Shown in pieces: positions 54,969-64,000 of a stretch of DNA of 64,000 nt. The DNA is from Porpolomopsis calyptriformis (taxonomy: Eukaryota > Basidiomycota > Agaricomycetes > Agaricales > Hygrophoraceae), in NCBI GenBank assembly GCA_951640195.1, contig OX621171.1, positions 1,550,001-1,614,000 of the forward strand, read 5' to 3'. Position 1 is the stretch's first letter. The number at the start of each line of letters is the position of its first letter. The position numbers were made by a program, and so were the translations under genes. Under the pieces are notes generated by a model. That model ran no database searches and was not told the DNA's origin. It was given only the letters and a program-made list of their open reading frames with translations.

Positions 54969-55550
54969 CTCACCCTACTTTGCTGTCACTGGATCTCAGC
55001 CATTGCTACCTTTAGATATTTCCGAAGCAACATATCTTCTTCCCACTCCAGATTCAGTTCTCTTAATGACTAATCTAATATTGTAATGTGCGATTGCTCT
55101 ACAGAAATGAGATACTGACTTAGAGCAACTTTGATTGAAGGTTCTCACTGCTCGCCTACAATCCACAGTATGATTCAAGAAGAGACACAAGAAAACCATT
55201 TGCGACTATGACTTCAAAACTGGCAATCTCATACTCATTCGGAACACGAAAATCGAGAAGTCTCTCAATTGAAAGATGCATCCTTGATACCTAGGACCCC
55301 TGATTGTGATATCGCAGAACTTAGGAAAAGCTTATATCATTGCAGAACTTGACAGATCAGTCTTACATCATCTGATCACTGCGTTTAGAGTCATCCCATA
55401 CTTCACTCAAAGATTGATCTCAATTCCCAAATGATTCCTCAATATATCAACTTCACGACTTAGAGACATGGAACATTTGCTAACTAGTGAACCACTCAAT
55501 AGTGTTGTGATCGAGGACTTGTAACCTGCCGTAATGCATCTCTACGCAAT
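54969..55550 (+). pseudogene. Gypsy B integrase, C-terminal part
   Basis: Resumes at PYFAVTGSQPLLPLDISEAT, then YDFKTGNLILIRNTKIEKSL, YLGPLIVIS, AYIIAELDRSVLHHLITAFR, VIPYFTQRLISIP and a short tail ending near 55530. No chromodomain, as usual for this lineage. Stops are TGA and TAA at several points. Confidence 0.85.
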
Positions 55551-55652
55551 ATTTTTTTTATTTCAAGTCCTTCTTTCATTTTTCTAGAGACAGAAATACA
55601 ATTTTTTTAAAGAAGAAAAGACTATGGCTACAGAAGTATACAAAGTATAAAT

Positions 55653-57314
55653 CTACAAATGCTCTAAGACCATTTCCTCCTCTTTTTCCTCCAAACCCCT
55701 ATATATCTCCTCAAGAATGATGATCCACACTCTTATATGCACTTTCTCCTCTGTGATTGCTGCCAACACCTCTCACAACTTCTCTTCATTGGCAGCTGTT
55801 GCCTTTGCCTTTCCTTTCCAACCTGTGATTGGCTGCATCATTCCCTTTGAACTCTTGCCTGCCATCTCCTCCTCAAAAGGTGGTGTCTCATCAATATAGA
55901 CTACTGGACCTATAGAAAGAAGAGATTAGAAAAGAAAAAAAACAAATGATAGAAAAAGAAAAACTTATGAGACACAGCCCTCACTGACTTTTGAACCCCC
56001 TTCAATGATTCCCCTGCCATTACTGACTTGTCCACACCCATTGGTACTGGCTTGGGCCACAGCTTGAACTTCTTGCCCAGCCATGTTTCCCCCTTCCAGT
56101 AGCACCTGCATTTATCTGTCACACACTTGATGCATGACAGATCGGCAGGGTCAATTTTGCATTCAGCACTGACCCTTTCACAAAAATCGCACTGCAAATA
56201 AAATAGAGATTATTAAAAAGAAAAATAGAGAAAGAAGGAGACTTACCTTGCCCTCAACTGGGTGCAAGGCCTCCTCTATGTTCTTTCTCTTGTAGTACTC
56301 CTGCATCGTCATCACTAGAATGGAACGACCCTTCTCTGCCATCCTCTCCCAATAGGCCACCTTCAACTGCTTGACCAGTTCTTCCTTAGTCAGCGGTTGC
56401 ACTGCTGCCACTGACTCTCCTTCGCTGATTGAGGGCTCATGCCCTTCCTCTGTCTGCTCCATCATCACCCCTGCCATGTCTGGCGTGTCTACTGACACCT
56501 CTGCTGCCTTTGTTCCACCTTTGCCCTCAGCCCTTTCTGTCTCCCGATGAAACTCATCCTCCCCAATTTTACTATCCAGAAACAGCTGGAGGAGCCTCTC
56601 CTGGGCTTCCTCTATCTACTTCCAAACCTCCACATCCCACACCTCCCATTCCTCTCATTCTCATTTCTCTCGCTCCTCTTGTTCCGCCCTCTCGACCTGC
56701 TCCCACTCCTCTCGCTTCTCTCATTCCTCACGTTTCACCCACTCTAGTTCTTCTCGCACCTCTCACTCAACCCATTCCACCTCCACCCTCTCCCTCACCT
56801 CGCATTCCTCTTCCTCCCTTCATTCTCGCTTGAGCCTCTCCACCTCTGCTTTCTCCTCAACCTCTCGATGCACCACCTCTGCCAGTCTTGGCATTAACAA
56901 CTCCCCTGCCCACTCCAACCACCCTCATTCTTTGAAGATGTTGAAGGTCTTACAGGCCTCCTTTTGCCATGCAATGACCTCATTGTCCATCAATGTTTCT
57001 TTCAGGGCCTTTATGACCTGATTATACATAATCTAAGAGATAGATTAGCGAGAAAGATGATTAGAAAAACAAAAACTTACCAGCAATTTACAAAATTGTT
57101 GCCCCCAGACTTTATCATCTTTGGGTTCAGCAACAGTGTCCAGAAGCAACTTCATTTGGTCACTTATCTTCTGTTTCGCAATGGTTATTACATTCTTCGA
57201 CATTTTGAGCAACTTGATGCAGTTTTCTTGATGTTGTGGTGCGCGGTTTGGAAGATGGTCATGTCTAAAGAGGAATGTAACACAGTTGTCACACTTATAA
57301 ATGCACCTTGGCAA
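55653..57314 (-). pseudogene. Antisense accessory gene of gypsy B: coiled coil and Zn2Cys6-like cluster
   Basis: From 57314: exon 1 (MSKNVITIAKQKISDQMKLL, WGQQFCKLL), GTAAGT intron, exon 2 with IMYNQVIKALKETLMDNEVI and a long Glu/Arg-rich coiled coil broken by several stops, then VKQLKVAYWERMAEKGRSIL and ALHPVEGK with a GTAAGT intron near 56246-56193. The next exon holds C-X2-C-X6-C-X8-C-X2-C-X6-C (CDFCERVSAECK, SCIKCVTDKCRCYW), matching Zn(II)2Cys6 spacing. A last exon (VVYIDETPPFEEEM) runs to TAG at 55655-55653. The gene is opposite to pol and ends about 100 bases past it; the polypurine tract GAGGAGGAGA at 57361-57370 separates its start from the LTR. Same layout as in gypsy C. Confidence 0.62.
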
Positions 57315-57370
57315 TTACCAGCAAATCATGTGATTAACTGAGGACAGTCAATATCTCAGTGAGGAGGAGA

Positions 57371-57978
57371 TAATATGACCCCTCCATCCCCTGAGCCCTG
57401 TATATTCAACTATATGAATACTAGATGCCTATCAAGTCCTTCAAACATGAACACGAACCCTGCAAACACCCCCAATAGCTCCCGAATGTCCTGAACAAGT
57501 TTGAGAATCATCAAACTCTCCGAATGCAATCAAAGCTTTCCGAATGCAAATGAAAGTTTGTATATCAAAGGGAAGACACTATTCAAAGGCATCATTTCTC
57601 TTCTATTTCTCCCTTTTCATTCAACTTCTTCATTCCCATTCACTACATCCCCCTTAGATCATTAGAGAGGCTCCCTTTTATCATATACACTTAAAGGAAT
57701 CCTTGTACTAGAAAATATATATACTGTATGTTGTAGCTAGTAATCCAACAAGTTAGATATTCATTTCTCTCTCGCTCTTGAGTCTAGATCTTCTCTAAGA
57801 CTTCCTCTCAACTTCCTCTTTCAATTCTCCAACTCTTCCAATCCCTAATCAATCACGTTTGCAAACAATCAAAGACTTTCTTTTCATGATCGTTGATCAT
57901 AGACTGTGTCAAGACTCTTTATAGTTGTCCTCACACCTTTTTCTGTGTTCAGTTCTCATACACGAAGCAGATGTATCA
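57371..57978 (+). repeat. Gypsy B 3' LTR
   Basis: 608 bp, TAATATGACCCC to GATGTATCA; start decayed from TG as in the 5' LTR. Followed by the CTGG duplication and TPR sequence. Confidence 0.92.
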
Positions 57979-58215
57979 CTGGATGGTCCTCGCAACCAGC
58001 TAATACCCAATTGTAGAGTGGTTCAGCCTCATCGAATTGTCCTTGTGACTTGTAAATACCAGTGAGGTTGTTGGCCAACATAAGTGTGAATGGGTGGTCA
58101 GTACCCAGATAGTCCTCCCTACCAGCTAACACCTGTATGAAGAGTATTTCAGCCTTATGGTATCATCCTTGTGAGTAGTAAATGCTTCCAAGGTTACTCA
58201 CCAACATAAGCACCT
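57979..58215 (-). pseudogene. TPR-repeat pseudogene, upstream part
   Basis: Just under two degenerate 126-base TPR repeats on the minus strand. Directly continuous with 24988-25812 once gypsy B is removed: the two halves of one repeat join at the CTGG duplication. Ends where unrelated repeat-rich sequence begins. Confidence 0.8.
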
Positions 58216-58622
58216 AGATGTGTCTCCTGCTTGACAGTGACAATATTACTATGTAACAGTATGCATCACACTGGTGGAAAGTTTGCAGTGCTTCCTAGAA
58301 AATTTAAACAACTTTCTGGGAAGTTTGGACTACTTTTGTGGCAAGTTCACAACCATCTCTGGGAAGTTCCTAGACAATGGTGGAAAAGTAGGCACCAGTG
58401 CCAGAAACATCAATAAAATTTCAGTTCATCTTGAGAAGTTGCCCAGGATTTTTGGAAAGTTTGGGTGAAGGTTGTCAAAAAAATGATCCATTTGTCATGT
58501 AAATTATACTTTGGGATATAAATTTACACTTCGGCAATGCAAATGTTTTTGTCCAATGTGGCCCCTCATACAGGTAGCTAATTTATTCAAGGGTAGTTTA
58601 ATCTTACTAATATTCTCTTTAG
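58216..58622. other. Non-coding stretch with recurring GGGAAGTT motif
   Basis: Between about 58277 and 58460 variants of TTTCTGGGAAGTTT occur five or six times in one orientation. Clustered short repeats near an end are common in CACTA elements, and a CACTGGTGG occurs at 58270, but no matching terminal repeat was found in the window. No coding potential seen. Confidence 0.3.
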
Positions 58623-59465
58623 TTGTATAGTGAAAAGGCTATGAAGCCAAATCATTATTACACTGTTCACCTCTCTGAACAAATTCTTGATTATAGCCCC
58701 ATCTACAACTTTTGGGTGTTTTTGGCTAAGCAGCTCAATAAAGTACTCAAGGGTACAAACTCAAATAACTGGAAAGCAGAACAACTTGAAATCTCAATGA
58801 TGCAAGAATTCCAGCATAATGTCTGTCTTGAGGCTATAGTATGTGATTCTACAGTGTGTCATACACTCTAATAACTAATCAATTGTAGAGAGACACCCTT
58901 ACATCAAGTCCTGATAACCCTGCTATTACCTCAATTCTCAACACTCTATACAGAAATGACCAAGAGGGTATTGGAACCATTCAGGACCTGATTGGTGCAT
59001 TTCATGATGGTACACTCTCCTTCTAAGCATCATTCTTATTGCTAAACTAGATGAAAGAATGTATAACTCTCCCTGCACAGGCAGGAGCTATTTCTCAACT
59101 GTCTGGGATATTGTTAGATGCTGCAAGAGGGTCACTATATTGTCAATACAACCTCTCTGAAGTTACACATGTCCATTTCCCCACTGTATGCAAAGTCTCT
59201 GCAAATTCTCAATACTTCAACCCTATTGCACAGTTCTATGAGTATGGGATTTTGAATGGCTAACAGATTACACCACTTACAAGAAACCTCCAAGCATCTG
59301 CTGGATCATCTATTATCAAGTACATTGATAACTGAGGCATATGGGCAGGTGAGGTTATGGTATTATTCTATCACATTCAACCAGGGTTCTCACAAGGTCC
59401 TCTCCTAGCTAAAGTGCGGTAGATGAAAGAACTTGATATGACCCCACTATTGGATGATTCCTGGA
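58623..59465 (+). pseudogene. Tnp2/CACTA-like transposase, C-terminal part
   Basis: Reads KPNHYYTVHLSEQILDYSPI, YNFWVFLAKQLNKVLKGTNS, NNWKAEQLEISMMQEFQ, then after short introns SILNTLYRNDQEGIGTIQDL, ITLPAQAGAISQLSGILLDA, FNPIAQFYEYGILNG and GIWAGEVMVLFYHIQPGF. This resembles the region after the catalytic core in Agaricomycete Tnp2-type proteins (DUF4218-like). The catalytic part is absent upstream. Stops at Arg and Trp positions. Family call from memory. Confidence 0.55.
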
Positions 59466-59890
59466 GTGATTTGTGAGTTCCACATTTCATGCACTACATT
59501 ACTCACAGATATTTGATAGCCCTGAACTCAAAGTGTCATATTTTGAGCTCAACAATTTTTAGCTATCAAATTCAATATATCCCCTGTCCATTGTCATTAC
59601 ATCCAGTGCCAGCTGTCTCAAGGTATTGTCCAAATGACAAAACAACATATGTGGATTATGATATCTATGGATTGTGTGTGTATTATATCTGTTATATTAT
59701 CTTGTTCTAACTTTTAGGAAGCATCTAAGCAGCTACTGAGGGGAATGATACATCTCACTGCCATTGTCACTTCACATTCACCTCAATACATTAAATTTTT
59801 GTACTCTAAAGAACATCAGTAAACAATAAGAAATGATGCAAATTCCCTTGTCTGCAATGGTTCATCTAATAAGTTACATGGAGTGTTTAA

Positions 59891-62800
59891 TCAGTCTTCT
59901 GAGTGTGAGTTGCTGTTGTTGCTTGATACTTCAGTGTCACTTTTGACATTTCTGTGAAATGTAGCAGTGAGTGCTTCTTTAGTAGGTTCTCCCTCTGTCC
60001 CCTCCTGCAGCCTAGGATCAGAGAGCATTTCCTCTGATTTGGTACCAAAACTAGGTGGATCACCCCATGCCATCCAACTGTCCTTCTGCAAATCTGGCAG
60101 ATGTTTTCCAGCTAAGTTCCACCATGCCTAATCGATCCCAAAGTCAAAGGGGGCCTAACTTAGCAGCATGCTTGACTTGTAGCTAGAATTGCAAATCCTG
60201 ATTGCAACAAACCCTTCATGGCTTTTGGCACCTAAGCTATTCCACCAGAGGTCATATAGCTTGTGAAACATGTTTGACATCTAGGTAATTCCTCAATACC
60301 AGATATTTGATATGTTTTTACACTTACCTCAACTGAGTGCTATTCAGGTTGAATCACTTTGAAGAACTTGAGATTGTTGAGTGATGCATTTGGTTCTAAC
60401 CCATTCAAACTTGCCATCTGCCACTTTCAGTCATCTTTTGACTTGTTACTGTCCTCTTTGGGGCCTGAGGCTTCATCTAATGCAAAATCAGGGTAGATAA
60501 ATGGCCTTGGATCCCTCTCCCATTTTTCAATATACATTTCAATTGCATTTGTGAGATGATTCATTTTCTATGTCCAGTTCATAGTAAGGCTTGTGCAATT
60601 GGCACAGATGTGAGGTATGTACATCCTCATGTCTTCCTTTCCAATGGTTCTTGCAATTCTGTTTAGCCCCTTTTGTGGCTTTTACAGGGTCAGTCTCTTT
60701 CTTCCATACATCCTTGAAGCTGTTGAATAATCCTTTTGCTATTATTACCAGTGTGGACTTGTCCCAAATGATGTGGGGCACTGCTAACTCAGGTATAAGA
60801 CTTTTCTGAGCCTGATGCATAGTAAGTCATCTGGTCAAACATTCCTCGTAAAGAAATTTATATCCTCTATTACCTCAGATACAATCTTCTCAATAAGCTG
60901 CATATTGGCAGAGTGAAGGACCCTATATTCAAACTGAGGGGTATAGTATTTCTCGCCTGTGTCAGGATTGACACAGTTCTCATTTGGTGTCAGCTAGCAC
61001 TAGCCTTGTACAGTGTTACACAGTACACGGAATTTAGATGTAACAAGTTTCTAGTGTGTAGTAAGTTGCATTAGCAAAAGTGCAATAGCTATTCCAAGCC
61101 TGCTAAGGCCTGACCAAACATGTGAGACTTTCCATAGCCTTGTCTTGACCTGTAATCTATGAGTCAAAATATCATACCATTTAACTAGTAATAATACAAT
61201 CTTAGTGCAAGCAGGGATCTACTTGGGAAGTCCTGAAAATGTAGATACCAAGATAGTGTGTACATAGGATCATTGTCACTATAATAGGTAACCTTGTAAA
61301 GTAAATACCAACCTGGGTGTGGCACAGTATTTCCATTCATTGTACTGTAATATCAAATAAATTTCATTGAGAATTCAGTGAAAGACAAAATGTCATATTG
61401 AGGAGTACTATGGCTACAGTGCCCTATAATACTCACCATATGCATCCTCTTCATCCTCACCATCTCCAAGACCCAAGTCTGTGTCATCGCCATCATCCTC
61501 TTGATCTGCATTTGAATCTGCATTTGAATCTAAATCCTCCACATCCTTACATATGTATCCATAGTCTAATTCCTCCCCCACATTGCTGTTACCATTGTTA
61601 ATATTGCTGCCATCATTCTTACCACCATTGTTATCACTGCGGTTGTCATTATTGGTTCTGCAGGTATTACCATTGTCTCTGTCAGAGTTACCATTATTGT
61701 TGCTCTTGCTAGTATTTGGCTGGCTGGGATTCAGGCTCCACATTGCTTTATAACTGATCCCACTACTAAAGTAATACATTACCATATCTTGATCAGAAAA
61801 CTTAGATTAGATGTAAGTTTCATAGAGAATGATAAATGTGTAACTTATATAGCAATATAATAACAACACCAGTCTTGATCATTTTTGTGTGGTTGCCAAG
61901 TAATAGATGGCCTGAGAAGATCTCCTATTTGTCTGTATGCAAATGCAGGTATGAGATGAACCCCGCAAATAATATCCTTTGGATCTAGAAACCCAAAAGC
62001 TTCTGGGTCATCCCCAGTAAGTAGGAATCCAAGGTGATGCAGTTGCTTTGCCTGCTAACCTGATTTATAAGATAAATCATGCCCAAACCATCTTACCCAT
62101 ACAAATTCAATCTTTTGTAGCCCATAGACCACCTGTGTCTTAGAATCCTTATAGCAAACTTGTGTGTGAAAGACCCCAATGATACAAGTGTACTAATAGG
62201 GGTGTTAGTCAGTCTCAATTGGATCCTCATGAGCGAGAACCATGATATCAGCATAGGTGTGAGCGTTCAGTGAATCTTGTGGCTAGAGCATATTGTATGT
62301 TGTATAATTGATGCAAATAGCTTTTTGTCAGTAGGTTTGGCCATGGACAAATGAAATTGCAGCTCTTTCTTCATCTGGGAAGGGTTCCTCATCCCCATTG
62401 TATGCTTTCCTATGCAGTTAACAAAGGATATGATCCTTCAACTTTGGCACAAAGTCCTAGAATACAAGTGAGATGCAGAGATACAAATGATAAGTAAATT
62501 ACTTACCTTGAGAGCAGCATCATTTTGATGTGTCAAAACCCACTACAAAACATCTAATAGATAGTAGGTTGACTCTGAGATATGATAGTGAGCTGAAGGG
62601 GTGGTGTATAGTAGTGGGTCTTCTTCATCAAAGTGCAGTGCAGCACTTTCTCCTATGAGGTTTTCTCTTGGTTTTGCAGCCTCATGTTAGGTTCAAATAT
62701 TTTGCAAGATTCATTCACACCACTAGTGTTTAGTAATCTGTTGTGTAAATTGGATCTTGTTCATCCTTGTGTAGAACTGCTTGACCTGGTGGTATTCAAG

Positions 62801-63840
62801 TTCTCCCTGCAAAGAAAAAACAATGCTTAAAAATAAAGAGAACACAGATTACATGTTACACACCACCTGAGTATTATAGTTGTCAGTTCTACCATACAAT
62901 TGAATGGTCTTGACATAGTCACCAAGGGCGTGAAGTTTGTACATAGCTAGATTGAATTGTTTCTTTTTCGGGTTACTTAATTTTGGCTAGTTGTTGCCAC
63001 TGGGAAGAGCCTTCTGCTTCCCCTTTGCTAAACCTTTTGCTTTGCATTGCACTCAAGCTGCAGCTTCTCAAGGTAACTCACATATTACAAATTTGGTGCA
63101 TGTGATATTCTTGAATTTTTAGAGGACCTTGCCAAGGTCAGTCATTGTTGCTTCCAGAAAAGTAATTGTTGACTCAGTGTGAAGGTGAAGCTTGGCAAAC
63201 CCATGCCAAGTTTCAAGGGTGAAGAGGAGATCCAGTACAATCTCATTGTGTTGAGTAGGGAGGAGACCCTTGAAAACAGGAATTGCATACTGCAAGAATG
63301 TGAATAAGAGGTGAATATGACCATGGAGAAACTCAGATGTACCTGGAGCAAGTCTTCAAAATCTTGTGCTGCTAACTTTTTCATTTCAGATGTGTTGTTG
63401 CTGAAGTGTCATACTGTAGATTATCCAAAAGTAGGTACTTGCTAGTATCTGTTTGTGTATTAGACATAGTCTCTGGTATAAAGAATAAAAAAAACTTACT
63501 GTCTATTCAGTTGCTGGATTGCGGTCCCCTTAACAGGGTCAAGTATGTGAATCAGATGTGTGAATGTCACCTTCCAGATGCCCAATTCAAACTTGTGCAA
63601 TAGATCTGGTATGAATATCAAATAAAAGTTGAAGTCAAATTTTAACAAGACATTTGAGAAAGCATTCTGAGAGGGATTAGCTAGTTTAGATATATAATAC
63701 GAAGCCTTTACTTACCTGAATGGGGGCAAAGATGTTCCACCAAGTACATTGTCAATAGGTGTGCTAGTAAGTGAATAGCCTTTCTCAAATATCCACCTCC
63801 AAACCATTGAGATGGTGCTTCGTAGTTAGTGGTTATCTTC
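59891..63840 (-). pseudogene. Tnp2/CACTA-like transposase, C-terminal half, multi-exon and decayed
   Basis: From about 63840: KVSGKITTNYEAPSQWFGGG, MKKLAAQDFEDLLQ (63384), LLFTLETWHGFAKL-like and KVLRKFKNITCTKF segments, HFDEEDPLLYTTPSAHYHIS (62620), HKVICINYTTYD-like block with QDSLNAHTYADIMVLAHEDP (62260), VVYGLQKIEFVWVRWFG (62110), EAFGFLDPKDII and HLIPAFAY (61960), an Asn/Asp-rich acidic tail (61785-61414), then weaker C-terminal exons to 59891 (KDVWKKETDPVKATKGAKQN at 60700). The NYTTYD/FVWVRWFG/AFGFLDP blocks recur in the C-termini of Agaricomycete CACTA/Tnp2-type proteins. Many stops. It converges on the gene at 58623-59465. Confidence 0.5.
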
Positions 63841-63937
63841 CCAGATACCTTCATGTTATCACATACCTACTTTAGTGCTGAGACTTGAGATTTCACCTTT
63901 CATGATGAAACATCACAGGCAGGGACATCTGCCTAGC

Positions 63938-64000
63938 TGTTACAGATGTATTTTTTCTTTTTCTTTTAGTCATACTTGATTAGTCTCTTAGCTGTTCATC
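63938..64000 (+). mobile_element. Start of a gypsy D-like LTR, cut by window end
   Basis: TGTTACAGATGTATTTTTTC and TAGTCATACTTGATTAGTCT match the first 60 bases of the gypsy D LTR (47475 and 54385). The rest lies outside the window. Confidence 0.75.

Larger units (their letters stand above)
25813..57978 (+). mobile_element. Gypsy B, LTR retrotransposon expanded to 32 kb by nested insertions
   Basis: 608-bp LTRs at both ends and CTGG duplicated outside (25809-25812 and 57979-57982). Un-nested it is about 8.96 kb: gag and protease (26710-28756), RT and RNase H (28990-29310 with 33285-34776), integrase (39345-40115, 47428-47471, 54969-55550) and an opposite-strand gene (55653-57314). Insertions inside are gypsy C2, a mariner element, two solo LTRs (one holding gypsy D and a SINE) and a KDZ element, each with its own target duplication. 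The whole element lies in a TPR pseudogene. Confidence 0.93.

Overview
The window looks like a heterochromatic block from an Agaricomycete (mushroom-forming basidiomycete). I base that on short GT-AG introns of roughly 35-60 bp, several Ty3/gypsy families of Agaricomycete type, a KDZ transposase, a Tc1/mariner transposon with fungal-style spliced genes, Tnp2-like transposase genes and relics of kinesin-light-chain-type TPR repeats such as end fungal NLR-like proteins. I see no intact host housekeeping gene, no rRNA or stand-alone tRNA gene and no CRISPR array. Almost everything is transposon sequence, and most reading frames are broken by TGA where a CGA arginine codon is expected, which fits C-to-T decay at CpG.

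Layout. 1-5242: relic of gypsy family A (RNase H, integrase, chromodomain) with a solo B-family LTR in it and an intact three-exon gene on the opposite strand. 5243-10700: family E copy 1, minus strand, 5'-truncated. 10838-11586: a 160-bp tandem array. 11587-13359: family E copy 2 fragment with a SINE in its LTR. 13360-13726: another LTR. 13727-14560: TPR pseudogene. 14784-18155: unknown Cys-rich multi-exon pseudogene. 18932-24987: gypsy C1, minus strand, both LTRs and a near-perfect target duplication. 24988-25812 and 57979-58215: one TPR pseudogene cut in two by gypsy B. 25813-57978: gypsy B, about 9 kb when un-nested, now 32 kb because it holds gypsy C2 (29311-33284), a 4.0-kb mariner element (34777-38786), a solo LTR (38944-39341), a 7.3-kb KDZ element (40116-47419) and a solo LTR (F) that itself holds gypsy D (47475-54754), which holds a SINE (51091-51685). 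58623-63830: two converging Tnp2/CACTA-like transposase relics. 63938-end: start of a D-like LTR.

Functional themes. (1) The chromodomain gypsy families D and E carry, just after pol, an accessory ORF whose N-terminus copies the histone H3 tail around Lys9; the same elements' integrases end in chromodomains, the fold that reads methylated H3 tails. (2) Gypsy families A, B and C each carry, between pol and the 3' LTR, a spliced gene on the strand opposite to gag-pol, with a Cys-based zinc motif, and in B and C a Glu/Arg-rich coiled coil. (3) The mariner and KDZ elements carry passenger genes. (4) LTR promoters of at least four families place a TGASTCA bZIP site just upstream of TATATAAA. Target-site duplications give a clear order of insertion: TPR gene, then B, then F, then D, then SINE.
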